Origin: Pseudomonadota bacterium
GTDB taxonomy: Bacteria; Pseudomonadota; Gammaproteobacteria; Steroidobacterales; Steroidobacteraceae
NCBI GenBank assembly: GCA_016705325.1
Contig: JADIYJ010000013.1
Location: 124,001 to 188,000, forward strand
Length of the DNA stretch: 64,000 bases
Direction of reading: 5' to 3'
Each line of letters starts with the position of its first letter. Position 1 is the first letter of the stretch. Below, piece after piece: positions 46,797 to 55,842 of the stretch. Under the pieces are notes generated by a model, which saw only the letters and a program-made list of their open reading frames with translations, ran no database searches and was not told where the DNA came from. The position numbers and the translations under genes are program-made.

Positions 46797-47732
46797 TCAG
46801 TGGCGCAGGCCGGTCAACGTCAGGTAGCTGCCCATGATCTGCGGTCCCCACAGCAACGCGATCCAGCCAGCCGCCGCGAGGTAAGGGCCGAAGGGGATCG
46901 GCACGTTGCGGTCGCGGCCGCGGAGCACGATCAACGCAATGCCGATGACGGCGCCGGCAAACGCAGAGAGCAGCAGGATCAGCGGCAGCATCTGCCAGCC
47001 CATCCAGGCGCCGAGCGCGCCGAGCAGCTTGAAATCGCCGTAACCCATGCCGTCCTTGCCGGTGATGAGCTTGAAGGCCCAGTAGACGGTCCAGAGGATC
47101 AGGTAGCCGCAGACGGCGCCGAGGATCGCGGAGGACGGATCCGTCGGAGCGGGTGCCGCGAGACCCGCATGCCAGGAGAGGCTCAGCAGCAGGCCGAGCC
47201 ACAGCAGCGGAATCGTGATGACGTCGGGCAGGAGCGTGTGATCGAGATCGATCACCGTCAGGGAGATCAGGGCCCAGGTGAACAGCAGTGCCGCGAGCGT
47301 CTGCCAGTGCCAGCCGAAGTGCAGCGCGACCACCGCCGAAAGCACTGCCGTGGCGAACTCGACGATCGGATAGCGGACGGAAATCGACGTGCGGCAACTT
47401 GCACACTTGCCGCCGAGCAGCAGCCAGCTGACTACCGGGATGTTCTGCAACGCCGTGATCTCGGCGTTGCAGCTGGGGCAGCGGGAGCGGGGGACGAGGA
47501 GGTTGTAACGTTCCAGAGCGCCTTCGGTCCGATCGTCTACCGCGCCGGTCCCGTCGGTGTGTCCGGGTTCCACGAGCATTTCGCGCGCCTGCGCTTTCCA
47601 TTCGCGTTCGAGCATGATCGGCACGCGGTGGATGACGACGTTCAGGAAGCTGCCGACGAGGAGGCTGACGAGGAAGACGCACGCGGCCAGCAACCAGGGC
47701 GTCGAAGCTAGGATCTCGGCGAGTTCGGTCAT
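46797..47732 (-). CDS. pilD: Type IV prepilin peptidase / N-methyltransferase PilD
   Basis: Inner-membrane aspartic protease that cleaves and N-methylates type IV prepilins. The 311-residue protein has GSFLNVVIHRVP at the N terminus, two zinc-binding cysteine pairs (CPSC and CASC) in the first cytoplasmic loop, and the catalytic aspartates in TVIDLDHTLLPD and GMGYGDFKLLG. About seven to eight membrane helices are visible. It follows pilC after a hairpin. Confidence 0.95.
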   Translation of the reverse strand: MTELAEILASTPWLLAACVFLVSLLVGSFLNVVIHRVPIMLEREWKAQAREMLVEPGHTDGTGAVDDRTEGALERYNLLVPRSRCPSCNAEITALQNIPVVSWLLLGGKCASCRTSISVRYPIVEFATAVLSAVVALHFGWHWQTLAALLFTWALISLTVIDLDHTLLPDVITIPLLWLGLLLSLSWHAGLAAPAPTDPSSAILGAVCGYLILWTVYWAFKLITGKDGMGYGDFKLLGALGAWMGWQMLPLILLLSAFAGAVIGIALIVLRGRDRNVPIPFGPYLAAAGWIALLWGPQIMGSYLTLTGLRH

Positions 47733-47754
47733 GCGTGCGTTTACCTATGCGAAA

Positions 47755-47775
47755 ACGCCGCGCTGGGCGCGGCGT
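47755..47775 (-). terminator. Hairpin between pilC and pilD
   Basis: A perfect 9-bp stem ACGCCGCGC/GCGCGGCGT with a three-base loop; read on the minus strand it is followed by TTTTC. It may be a weak terminator or processing site after pilC. Confidence 0.55.
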
Positions 47776-47812
47776 CTTCGGCAATCTCATCCGCTATTGC
47801 GCGGCGCGTGCG

Positions 47813-49030
47813 TCAGATGACCGCGCCGAGCTTGAAAATCGGCAGGTACATCGCCACGACCATGCCGCCGACCAGCACGCCGAGGATGACCATGATCATC
47901 GGTTCGAGCAGGCTGCTCAACGCGTCGACGGCGGCGTCGACGTCGGCTTCGTAGAAGTCCGCGACCTTGCTCGCCATCTCGTCCAGCGAACCCGACTCCT
48001 CGCCGACCGCGATCATCTGCACGACCATGTTCGGGAACAGGCCCGTGTTCTCCATCGCGCGCTGCATGCGCATGCCGGTGGCGATCTCGTCGCGCATTCT
48101 CAGCACGGCGTCCTGGTAGATGATGTTGCCGGTAGCGCCCGCGACGGACTTCATCGCTTCGACGAGCGGCACGCCGGCGCCGAACATCGTTGCGAGCGTG
48201 CGCGCATAGCGCGCGATGGCTGACTTGCGCAGGATGGGTCCGATCACCGGGATCTGCAGCGACATCTTGTCGATGAACTGCCGCATCGGGCGTGAACGCT
48301 TGTAGAAATAGAAGAACGTGAAAACTGCGATGCCAACGATGATCCCCAGCATCCAGCCGTTCGCCTGCAACCAGCGCGACATGCCGACGACAAACTGCGT
48401 GAATGCCGGCAGGTCCGCGCCGAAGCCCTTGAACAGGCTTTCGAACTGCGGAATCACGAACAGCAGCAGGATGACCGTGACGATGATCGCAACCGCCAGC
48501 ACGGCTGCCGGATAGAACAGCGCCTTCTTGATCTTCTTCTTCAGGGCCTCGGTCTTTTCCTTGTACGTTGCGATCTTTTCGAGCACCGTTTCGAGCGCAC
48601 CCGCGTGCTCGCCGGCTTCGACCAGGTTCACGAACAGGTCATCGAAATACAGCGGATGCTTGGCGAGGGCCTGGTGCAGCGAGTTGCCGGTCTCGATGTC
48701 GCTCTTGATCGAGAGCACGAGCTTCTGCACCGCCGGCTTGTCGTTGCCGACGCCGATGATCTCGAAGGACTGCACCATCGGGATACCGGCGTTGAGCATC
48801 GTGGCGAGCTGCCGGGCGAACAGGGCGATGTCCTCGGCGGTGACCTTGCCGTCGCTCTTGAACAGCGTGGATTCCTTGCGGACCCTGGTCGCAGCGATGC
48901 CTTGCTTGCGCAGGTCCGAACGAATCTCCATTTCGTCGCGCGCCAGGCCGCGTCCCTTGACGCGATTGCCCTTCTTGTCCTTGCCTTCCCAGAGGAAGGT
49001 CGCCTGCTTGGTTACCGCAAGTTCGGCCAT
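47813..49030 (-). CDS. pilC: Type IV pilus inner-membrane platform protein PilC
   Basis: Polytopic platform on which the PilB and retraction ATPases act. The 405-residue protein has two homologous cytoplasmic GspF domains, for example LATMLNAGIPMVQSFEIIG and LATMFGAGVPLVEAMKSVAGATGN, and three membrane helices, including AVLAVAIIVTVILLLFVIP and the C-terminal PMIMVILGVLVGGMVVAMYLPIF (in pieces). The length is normal. It lies 27 bases after pilB. Confidence 0.95.
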   Translation of the reverse strand: MAELAVTKQATFLWEGKDKKGNRVKGRGLARDEMEIRSDLRKQGIAATRVRKESTLFKSDGKVTAEDIALFARQLATMLNAGIPMVQSFEIIGVGNDKPAVQKLVLSIKSDIETGNSLHQALAKHPLYFDDLFVNLVEAGEHAGALETVLEKIATYKEKTEALKKKIKKALFYPAAVLAVAIIVTVILLLFVIPQFESLFKGFGADLPAFTQFVVGMSRWLQANGWMLGIIVGIAVFTFFYFYKRSRPMRQFIDKMSLQIPVIGPILRKSAIARYARTLATMFGAGVPLVEAMKSVAGATGNIIYQDAVLRMRDEIATGMRMQRAMENTGLFPNMVVQMIAVGEESGSLDEMASKVADFYEADVDAAVDALSSLLEPMIMVILGVLVGGMVVAMYLPIFKLGAVI

Positions 49031-49057
49031 GTGGTTGGAGTCCCGGTTCCTTCAGGT

Positions 49058-50806
49058 TCAGTCGACGGTGACACGGTTCACTTCGTCCAGCGACGTGATC
49101 CCCAGGCGCACCTTGTTGATGCCCGCCTGGCGCAAGCCCCAGACGCCTTCGAGGGTTGCCTGCTGCTTGATGTCCAGCACGCTCCCGCCCGCCATGATGA
49201 TGCGGCCGATCTCGTCGGAGACTGGCATCACCTCGTACAGTCCCGTGCGCCCCTTATACCCGTCCGTGCAGTTGCTGCAACCCACGGGCTGGAAAATCTG
49301 GAGCCCGTTCGCGATTTCCTCGTCTCCGAAGCCTTCTTTCTTCAGCGCTTCGGCCGGAATCTTCGCCGGCGCCTTGCAGCTGTTGCAGAGCCGGCGCGCC
49401 AGGCGCTGGGCGATGATCAGGCTGACCGACGTGGCAATCGCGTAGGGCTTGACGCCCATGTCGACCAGGCGCGTCAGGGTCTTGGGTGCGTCGTTGGTGT
49501 GCAGCGTTGAGAGCACCAGGTGACCCGTCTGGGCCGCCTTGATCGCGATCTCGGCGGTCTCGAGGTCACGGATTTCGCCGACCATGATCACGTCTGGATC
49601 CTGGCGCAGGAAGGCGCGCAGGGCACCAGGAAAGGTGAGGCCGACCTTCGGGTTGATGTTCACCTGGTTGATGCCGGGCAGCATGATTTCGACGGGGTCT
49701 TCCGCCGTCGAAATGTTCGTGTCCTCGGTGTTGAGGATGTTGAGGCCCGTATAGAGCGACACCGTCTTGCCGCTGCCGGTCGGGCCGGTCACCAGGATCA
49801 TGCCGTGCGGCCGCGCCAGGCAGTCCATGTACAGCTTTTTCTGGAAGGCTTCGTATCCCAGTGCGTCGATGCCCAGCATCGCGCTCGAGGGATCGAGGAT
49901 ACGCATCACGATCTTTTCGCCGAACAGCGTCGGGCACGTGCTCACGCGGAAGTCGATGGCCCGGTTCTTCGAGATCTTCATCTTGATGCGGCCGTCCTGC
50001 GGCACGCGGCGCTCGGCGATGTCCATGCGGGACATCACCTTCAGGCGGGCCGCCATCTTGATGGCCAGCTGCACCGGCGGATTGGCGACTTCCTTCAGGA
50101 TGCCGTCGAGGCGGAGCCGGATACGGTAGCTGCGTTCGTACGGTTCGAAGTGGATGTCCGACGCACCCTTCTTGATTGCGTCCAGCATCACCTTGTTGAT
50201 GAAGCGGACGATCGGCGCGTCGTCGACTGCGTCGGAGGAGCGATCGGAGTCCCGGGCAGCGTCCTCGTCGTCGCCCGAGGTGACTTCGAGACCGTCCATC
50301 TCGAAGTCGTCGCCGGCGAGTTCCGGCATCGACGTGTCGACCTGCTCGAGGGAAACCGCGAGCAGCTTGTTGAGCTTGTCTTCCTCGACGACCACCGCTT
50401 CGATCGAGAAACCGGTGGCGAACTTGACCTCGTCGAGCGCATGCAGGTTGGTCGGATCGGAGATCGCGATGAACAGCTTCTTGCCGCGCTTCACCAGCGG
50501 CAGCACGCGGTGCTTGCGCAGGATCTTTTCGCTGACGATGCGGACGGTGTCGAGGTCGGGCTTGATGGAATCCAGGTCCAGCAGCGGGGCGCCGAATTCC
50601 TGCGAGGCGGCGATGGCGATCTCGCGCGCGTCGGCCATGTTGTGCTCGACCAGGTAGGACACGACTCCGACGCGGCGTTCCTTCGCGGCGGCAATGGCAT
50701 CGACCATGGCCGAATCCGCCACGAGACCGTCGATGACCAGGCGCTGCGGCAGGCCCTGGAGGCCCGACCGGCTGATCGTCTGTGTGGAAATCGCGAAATC
50801 GTTCAT
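49058..50806 (-). CDS. pilB: Type IV pilus assembly ATPase PilB
   Basis: Hexameric ATPase that powers pilus extension. The 582-residue protein has an N-terminal MshEN domain (about residues 20-150), an acidic linker, and a GspE ATPase domain with Walker A GPTGSGKT (341-348), the Asp box TAEDPVEIMLPGINQ, Walker B DPDVIMVGEIRD and the His box TGHLVLSTLHTND. The zinc site CNSC...CSNC is intact. It follows the pilA terminator. Confidence 0.96.
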   Translation of the reverse strand: MNDFAISTQTISRSGLQGLPQRLVIDGLVADSAMVDAIAAAKERRVGVVSYLVEHNMADAREIAIAASQEFGAPLLDLDSIKPDLDTVRIVSEKILRKHRVLPLVKRGKKLFIAISDPTNLHALDEVKFATGFSIEAVVVEEDKLNKLLAVSLEQVDTSMPELAGDDFEMDGLEVTSGDDEDAARDSDRSSDAVDDAPIVRFINKVMLDAIKKGASDIHFEPYERSYRIRLRLDGILKEVANPPVQLAIKMAARLKVMSRMDIAERRVPQDGRIKMKISKNRAIDFRVSTCPTLFGEKIVMRILDPSSAMLGIDALGYEAFQKKLYMDCLARPHGMILVTGPTGSGKTVSLYTGLNILNTEDTNISTAEDPVEIMLPGINQVNINPKVGLTFPGALRAFLRQDPDVIMVGEIRDLETAEIAIKAAQTGHLVLSTLHTNDAPKTLTRLVDMGVKPYAIATSVSLIIAQRLARRLCNSCKAPAKIPAEALKKEGFGDEEIANGLQIFQPVGCSNCTDGYKGRTGLYEVMPVSDEIGRIIMAGGSVLDIKQQATLEGVWGLRQAGINKVRLGITSLDEVNRVTVD

Positions 50807-51026
50807 GGGCTTAGCCTTGCCCTTGTGGGGTACCCGGCGGACGGAAGAACACTAGTGCAAGACTAGCAAATGTTAAGTCGCTGGGGGATTGTGCCCCGAC
50901 TGGGGCCCCGGAATGTGTGAGGCGGTCCACAGCGTCCGCAAGGGGATAATGACCGCCTTGCGGGGGTAATCAAACGGCAGGCGCGAAACCTCCGGCGCGA
51001 TGTCCATGTTGTCGTCCGCAAGAAAA

Positions 51027-51055
51027 AAGAAAGCCCCTCGTTGAGGGGCTTTCTT
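51027..51055 (-). terminator. Rho-independent terminator of pilA
   Basis: A perfect 13-bp stem AAGAAAGCCCCTC/GAGGGGCTTTCTT with a three-base loop; on the minus strand it is followed by a T-rich run. It lies 28 bases after the pilA stop. The 50807-51026 spacer before pilB contains no gene that I can see. Confidence 0.88.
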
Positions 51056-51082
51056 CGCCTACCTCACGGCAGACGCCGATCG

Positions 51083-51598
51083 TTACTGCGCGCGACAGGA
51101 CTGCGGCAGGTACTTGCCAAGGATGTCCGTGGTGCTTGCAGCCGAGGCGCCGCTGGCCGGATCAGTCGGCGCGACTGCCATGCCAGTTCCATCGTTGTAA
51201 CCGCAGAGCCAAATGACATCATCGTTCTCGCTCACCACCGGCCTGATGGAAAGGATGGCTGCATCAATAGCGGAATTGGCCTGACCACCAAAGACGATAT
51301 TGATCGTACCATCGTCAATCGTAACGCCCGTTACATACTTACCGGACGGCTCGACCGCTGCGCCGCCCGCGTCGACAAGACCAGTCGCCATGAACCTTGC
51401 AGGCCATACACCAGTCTGGGCAAACTGCTCGCCGATGGATGCCTTGAGTGCGCTGGAGAGATTCATGCCTTCAGTCACCTGCGCACGGATCGTGTAATCC
51501 TGATACGCCGGAATCGCGATGGCCGCGAGGATGCCGATGATCGCCACGACGATCATCAACTCGATCAGGGTAAAGCCCTTCTGCACTTGCTTCATCAT
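51083..51598 (-). CDS. pilA: Type IVa major pilin PilA
   Basis: Structural subunit of the type IV pilus. A short basic leader MMKQVQKG precedes the PilD cleavage site and the conserved helix [20 protein letters not shown], including the Glu5 of mature pilins. The 171-residue prepilin has a C-terminal cysteine pair (in LCGYND and SCRAQ) forming the usual D-region disulfide. An AGGAG ribosome site lies seven bases before the first of two ATG codons. A sigma-54 promoter and PilR-like site lie upstream. Confidence 0.96.
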   Translation of the reverse strand: MMKQVQKGFTLIELMIVVAIIGILAAIAIPAYQDYTIRAQVTEGMNLSSALKASIGEQFAQTGVWPARFMATGLVDAGGAAVEPSGKYVTGVTIDDGTINIVFGGQANSAIDAAILSIRPVVSENDDVIWLCGYNDGTGMAVAPTDPASGASAASTTDILGKYLPQSCRAQ

Positions 51599-51657
51599 TT
51601 CATGACTCCTAAGGAAGATGTTCGGTCAGCAATCAAAAGTGATCTGCGAACCAGACA

Positions 51658-51675
51658 AAGCAAGTGTCATGCCAA
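51658..51675 (-). promoter_or_regulatory. Sigma-54 promoter of pilA
   Basis: On the minus strand TTGGCATGACACTTGCTTT has GG and GC separated by exactly ten bases (-24/-12), close to the consensus TGGCAC-N5-TTGC. It lies about 60 bases before the pilA start, as expected for RpoN/PilR control. Confidence 0.85.
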
Positions 51676-51770
51676 CGGGTGACTTACGGAATTTCACAAG
51701 CATCCACAAGGAAAAAGCGAGTTTCGCCTCAGCTGGGTGGGAGCCTGGCTCGCCTCGAGGTGACGTCTTG

Positions 51771-51785
51771 TGTCACTTGGTGACA
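51771..51785. promoter_or_regulatory. Candidate PilR enhancer site upstream of pilA
   Basis: TGTCAC-TTG-GTGACA is a perfect 6-bp inverted repeat, about 100 bases upstream of the sigma-54 promoter. It contains TGTC elements like those described for Pseudomonas PilR sites. Binding is inferred. Confidence 0.55.
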
Positions 51786-51821
51786 AAAAAGTGATGGCCG
51801 TTGCCTGGTCACGCTCGCCCG

Positions 51822-52989
51822 TCACTCGATCCCCAGCTTCTTTACCCGGTACCGCAGCTGCCGGAAAGTCATCCCCAGCAATTCCGCCGCCTTGGTCTTG
51901 TTATAGCGGGTCTGTTCCAGCGCACGGATGATGGCCTCACGCTGGATGTGCTCTAACTGGCCCTCCAGCCCATCTGCCCCGACTTCTCCAACCGCAACAT
52001 CCCGCCCCGCAAGCTCCGGCAGATCCGTCAGCAGCTGTCCCGGCTTCAGCTGGATGTCTTCCGGCTCGACGCGCTCGTTCGAGCACAGTGTCACCGCGCG
52101 TTCGAGGATGTTCTCCAGTTCGCGCACGTTGCCGGGATACGAATAAGACAGCGCGTTGTCCATCGCTTCGTCGCTGATCTGCGGGCGCTTCACGCCGATC
52201 TGGCCGGCGATGCGATCCAGCAGCATGTCGACCAGCGGCGGCACATCGTCGAGGCGTTCCCGTAGCGCCGGCACCCGCAGTTCGATGACGTTGATGCGGT
52301 AGTACAGGTCCTCGCGGAACTTGCCGGACTTCACCAGCTCGTCGAGCTTGCGGTGGGTCGCCGACAGCACGCGCACGTCGACCGGCGTCTCGCGCGTTTC
52401 GCCCACCGGCCGGATGGACTTCTCCTGGATCACGCGCAACAGCTTCACCTGCATGTGCAGGGGCAGGTCCGCGACTTCGTCCAGGAACAGCGTGCCGCCC
52501 TCGGCCGAGTGGATCAGCCCTTCCTTGTCGCCCACGGCGCCCGTGAAGCTGCCTTTCTTGTGGCCGAACAACTCGCTTTCCATCAACGTCGAAGTCCGCC
52601 CCATCGTCGGAACGCAGCTTCAGCGTCGCCTTGATCAGCTTGCGCAGCGAGCCCAGGTCCAGCGGCTTCGAGATGAAGTCGAAGGCGCCCAGCTTGAGCG
52701 CCCGCACGGCCGTGTCGACGTTGCCGTGCGCGGTGATCACCGCCACCGGCACGCCGGGACGGTGGTGCTGGATCCAGTCGACGATGTCGAGTCCGTCCCC
52801 GTCGGGAAGCCGCATGTCCGTCAGCACGAGATCGAAGCGTTCCGGGCCGAGCGCCTTGATCGCGCTCGCGTAATCACCCGCCGTCACGACCTCGATCTGC
52901 ATGCGACCGAGCGTGATGGACAACAGCTCGCGGATGTCCGGCTCGTCGTCGATGACCAGTGCGCGCGGGTTCGACTTGCGTTCGGTCAT
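51822..52989 (-). pseudogene. pilR: PilR, sigma-54-dependent response regulator, with an internal deletion and frame break
   Basis: PilR activates pilA transcription when phosphorylated by PilS. The receiver domain is intact (RALVIDDEPDIRELL, phospho-Asp in LVLTDMRLPDGDG, the lysine in FISKPLDLGSL). The distal AAA+ part ([16 protein letters not shown] with the GAFTGA-type loop, [27 protein letters not shown]) and the Fis-type helix-turn-helix are also intact. Between them, near 52585-52612, the Walker A region and about 55-75 residues are missing, and the two halves are out of frame. As written it cannot bind ATP. It overlaps pilS by one base. Confidence 0.88.
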
Positions 52990-54638
52990 CAATCCTTCCA
53001 GCGGCTGGGGTCGGCGAAAATGAGGCGGAAAATGCTACCACCCCCGGGCCGCGGCTCGTAGAGCAACAGCGCGCCGTTGGTCTGGCACAGCTCGCGCGAG
53101 ATGAACAGGCCAAGGCCGGTGCCGCCGGACCCGGTGGTGAAAAACGGCTCGAAGATGCGTTCGGCCTGCGCCGGATCGACGCCATTGCCCCGGTCAGCCA
53201 CTTCGACGAACGGTCGTCCGGTGGCAGCGATGCGGCCAGTCCGGATGTCGACGCGACCCGTGGCATCCGGGCCTGCACCGTGCCGCAGCGCGTTGTCGCA
53301 CAGGTTCCAGAGTACCTGGTGCAGGTGTGACGGATCGAACTGCACGTCGATTCTCCCGACGTTGCGATCCATGTCGATGCGGAAGGACGAGGGATCGAGC
53401 TGCAGCGTCTGTTCGTACTCGGCGATGAACCCGGACAGCCATTCGGTCACGTCGATGCGTTCCTGCTTCGTCGTGTCACGCCGTGACAGCTGCAGCACGT
53501 TCTCGATGATGTGGCTGACCCGAACGCCGTTCTTCTCGATGATGTCCGTGAGGTGACGGTCGTCATCGGTGAGGCCCGGGGACTCGCGCAGCAGCTGGCC
53601 CGCGTGGCTCATCGCCCCGACCGGATTGCGGATCTCGTGCGCAATGCTGGCGCTCAGGCGTCCCAGCGCCGCCAGCTTCGACTGCTGCGCGCGGTCGGCG
53701 ATGACGCTCGTGTCTTCCAGGAAGATCAGCACGGGACCGGACCCGCTCTCGGCGAGTGCCACGAAATGCGGCCGGATCACCGTGCCGCCATCGGCGCCGA
53801 CGATTTCACCGACGGTGTCGCGCCGGTCCGACGCTTGCCTGCGCCACGCGTCCAGCACGTACGCCAGGCGCGGCGACATCGCAGCGAGCGGCATGCCGCC
53901 CGCAACCGAGCCGCCTTGCAGCAGCCGTGCGGCCGTCTCATTGATGAGTCGAACCTGGTCGTTCTCGTCGACGACCAGGATGCTCTCGCGCAGGTGCTGC
54001 ACGATGAATTTGTTCAGTTCGTTCAGGTTTGCGAGATCGATCTCGCGCTGCTGCGCCAGCGCTTCGCTCTCCCGCAGTCGTGCAGCGAACGGCACGGCGA
54101 GCAGGGTGATCGCAAACAGGCTGGCCCCGGTCAGCCCGGTGATCAGGTAGTCCGAGCGGAAGCTCTCGCCCTGCAGGAACGAGATCGTCGTCTCCATCAG
54201 CAGCGACAACGCGACGAAGGACGTTCCGAGCAGCGCATAGCGCCGCGGCAGGATCGTGGCCGCCGCGGCGGTCGGCAGGACCAGCAGGGTGGCGAGACCG
54301 CTGGAAACGCCACCGCTCGCGTGGATCAGGACGCTGATCGCGATGGCGTCGACGACCAGCTGCAGGATGGCCTGCCATTCGGCCGAGGGCGTGCGGCTCT
54401 GGATGGTCTGGATGCAGACCAGTGCGAAGGCGAAGTACCCCACCGCGACGCTGAGAAAGAGGCCGGGTTGCTGGCTGCCGACGCTGTAGCTCGGGGCGTT
54501 GAAGAAGAAGACCAGCAGCAGGAGCATCGGCAGCAGCAGCCGGAACACGTTCAACAGCGACAGCACCCGCCAGGGCAGTTCGATGCCGGTGGCCCCCCAC
54601 CCGGATTCCAACTGCTCTGACTTGAGCGCTCGTGCCAT
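52989..54638 (-). CDS. pilS: Sensor histidine kinase PilS
   Basis: Polar inner-membrane kinase partner of PilR that senses pilin in the membrane. The 549-residue protein has six predicted membrane helices (about residues 25-190), a PAS domain (LRESILVVDENDQVRLINETAARLL), the dimerisation/H-box SASIAHEIRNPVGAMSHAG and an ATPase domain with NLCDNALRHGA (N box), DRGNGVD (G1) and GSGGTGLGLF (G2). All catalytic motifs are intact, in contrast to its partner PilR. Confidence 0.93.
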   Translation of the reverse strand: MARALKSEQLESGWGATGIELPWRVLSLLNVFRLLLPMLLLLVFFFNAPSYSVGSQQPGLFLSVAVGYFAFALVCIQTIQSRTPSAEWQAILQLVVDAIAISVLIHASGGVSSGLATLLVLPTAAAATILPRRYALLGTSFVALSLLMETTISFLQGESFRSDYLITGLTGASLFAITLLAVPFAARLRESEALAQQREIDLANLNELNKFIVQHLRESILVVDENDQVRLINETAARLLQGGSVAGGMPLAAMSPRLAYVLDAWRRQASDRRDTVGEIVGADGGTVIRPHFVALAESGSGPVLIFLEDTSVIADRAQQSKLAALGRLSASIAHEIRNPVGAMSHAGQLLRESPGLTDDDRHLTDIIEKNGVRVSHIIENVLQLSRRDTTKQERIDVTEWLSGFIAEYEQTLQLDPSSFRIDMDRNVGRIDVQFDPSHLHQVLWNLCDNALRHGAGPDATGRVDIRTGRIAATGRPFVEVADRGNGVDPAQAERIFEPFFTTGSGGTGLGLFISRELCQTNGALLLYEPRPGGGSIFRLIFADPSRWKD

Positions 54639-54698
54639 GGCCGCGAACTTTAGCAGTACCTCTCCCGGCCCGCCGGGAGGTCGACCGTGGATCGGTTT

Positions 54699-54727
54699 TT
54701 GAAATTCCAGGAAAACGTAGCTACATT
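54699..54727 (+). promoter_or_regulatory. Promoter and palindromic operator of the RelB-like/nucleotidyltransferase operon
   Basis: TTGAAA and TACATT are separated by 17 bases, placing transcription start at about 54734-54735, on the GTG chosen for the antitoxin, so the message may be leaderless. The palindrome GTAGCTAC (54717-54724) overlaps the -10 region, which suits antitoxin autorepression. A perfect 8-bp inverted repeat CTCCCGGC/GCCGGGAG lies just upstream, near 54662-54680. Confidence 0.6.
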
Positions 54728-54734
54728 ATGGCGC

Positions 54735-54929
54735 GTGAAAAACGCAGTGGTGCGCGCCCGCATCGATTCTGAACTCAAGGCCAACGCCGTCCGGGTGCTG
54801 GCCGCGTGTGGCCTCGAGCCCAGTGACGCAATCCGAATGTTCCTGCAGCAGGTGGTTGCGCACCAGGGCATCCGTTCGACATTCGCAGCGCCGTACGAGG
54901 GCCGTCGATGGCCGAACTGCAGATATTGA
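54735..54929 (+). CDS. Small RelB/DinJ-family antitoxin-like protein
   Basis: A 64-residue protein with the ribbon-helix-helix N terminus of RelB/DinJ antitoxins: KNAVVRARIDSELKANAVRVLAACGLEPSDAIRMFLQQVVAHQGI (in pieces). The C-terminal toxin-binding segment is short and not family-like (RSTFAAPYEGRRWPNCRY). The GTG start coincides with the predicted transcription start. The gene overlaps the next small frame by 22 bases. There is no RelE/YafQ toxin gene beside it; instead a nucleotidyltransferase follows. Confidence 0.75.
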   Translation: MKNAVVRARIDSELKANAVRVLAACGLEPSDAIRMFLQQVVAHQGIRSTFAAPYEGRRWPNCRY

Positions 54930-55060
54930 AGCGCCAGTCGCAGGCGCGCGATCACCGAATTGCCAGCTCGGTCGACGTCTCGGCGGGGCAGATGCTGCTG
55001 CTGCGCCCGCAGCGCTTGCGCGGCGCCAGGGTTCGCTGGCCGAAAGCCAGCCTTGCGTGA
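54908..55060 (+). CDS. Unrecognised 50-residue protein in the antitoxin/nucleotidyltransferase operon
   Basis: ATG-initiated frame of 50 codons, MAELQILKRQSQARDHRIA..., rich in Arg (8), Leu and Gln with a strongly basic C-terminal half. It starts inside the antitoxin gene and ends with a TGA that overlaps the GTG of the nucleotidyltransferase (GTGA), so it is placed for coupled translation. I do not recognise it. It may be a small toxin, an adaptor, or a remnant of a longer gene; the tight overlaps on both sides argue against chance. Confidence 0.5.
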   Translation: MAELQILKRQSQARDHRIASSVDVSAGQMLLLRPQRLRGARVRWPKASLA

Positions 55061-55842
55061 CCGACCCTGTCCGCGCGCTGCAGCAAGCCGAACTCACGCC
55101 AGATGAGGTCGAGCGGATACTGCGAGCGTGTGGAGCCGACGCCCTGCTCGTGGGCGGACAGGCGCTCGCCACCTGGGCCGTGCACTACAGCATCGAACCG
55201 ATGGGCGAACTCTCCCGGGCCGTGACCATGGACGTCGACTTCATCGGCACGAGCGACATCGCCCACGCCCTGCAGCGATCGCTCGGCCCGCCTTGGAAAT
55301 TGCGCAAGGGCACGCTTGACGACGTCGGCGGACAGGTGGCGAAGGTCTATGCAAGGATCGGGGACGGCATCAAGCAGGTCGACTTTTTCTCCGGGATCGT
55401 CGGCCTGGACACCGCAGCGGTGCGCAAGCGTGCTGCGGAAATCACCTTGTCGGATGGCGTCGCGATCAATTTGCTGCACCCGCTGGACGTGCTGGAGAGC
55501 CGACTGCGAAACCTCGATTCGATCCCGGCCGGGCGCAATGCCATCGGTGTCGCGCAGGCGCGCCTCGCGGTGAGTGTGGTGCGGGCATTCATGGAGGACT
55601 TCATGCACGGAGGGAACGATCCGCGCAAGGTGCGTCAGGCCGTAAAGCGCGTTGAGAAAATCGCGCTCGATGCACGGCTCATCCATGTCGCGCTCAGCCA
55701 CGGCATCGATGTGCTTGCCGCCGTTCCGGTGGCGCGGATTGCCTACCCTCGGTTCCACCAGCTGCAGTGGCCACGGGTCCTGGCGCGGTACGAACGCAAG
55801 CGCGAGAAATTCGTGGCGCTGCAATCCCGGCGGGTACCCTGA
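55057..55842 (+). CDS. Nucleotidyltransferase-fold protein (AbiEii/MNT-like superfamily)
   Basis: A 261-residue protein with a pol-beta-type nucleotidyltransferase core. It has the GG signature in ADALLVGGQALATWAVHY, two catalytic aspartates in TMDVDFIG and a third carboxylate in IKQVDFFSG, so catalysis looks possible. A helical C-terminal half follows (LLHPLDVLESRLRNLDS, RARYERKRE-like end). Such folds occur in toxin modules that modify tRNA or proteins. The upstream antitoxin-like gene supports a toxin role, but the exact family is unknown to me. Confidence 0.7.
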   Translation: MTDPVRALQQAELTPDEVERILRACGADALLVGGQALATWAVHYSIEPMGELSRAVTMDVDFIGTSDIAHALQRSLGPPWKLRKGTLDDVGGQVAKVYARIGDGIKQVDFFSGIVGLDTAAVRKRAAEITLSDGVAINLLHPLDVLESRLRNLDSIPAGRNAIGVAQARLAVSVVRAFMEDFMHGGNDPRKVRQAVKRVEKIALDARLIHVALSHGIDVLAAVPVARIAYPRFHQLQWPRVLARYERKREKFVALQSRRVP

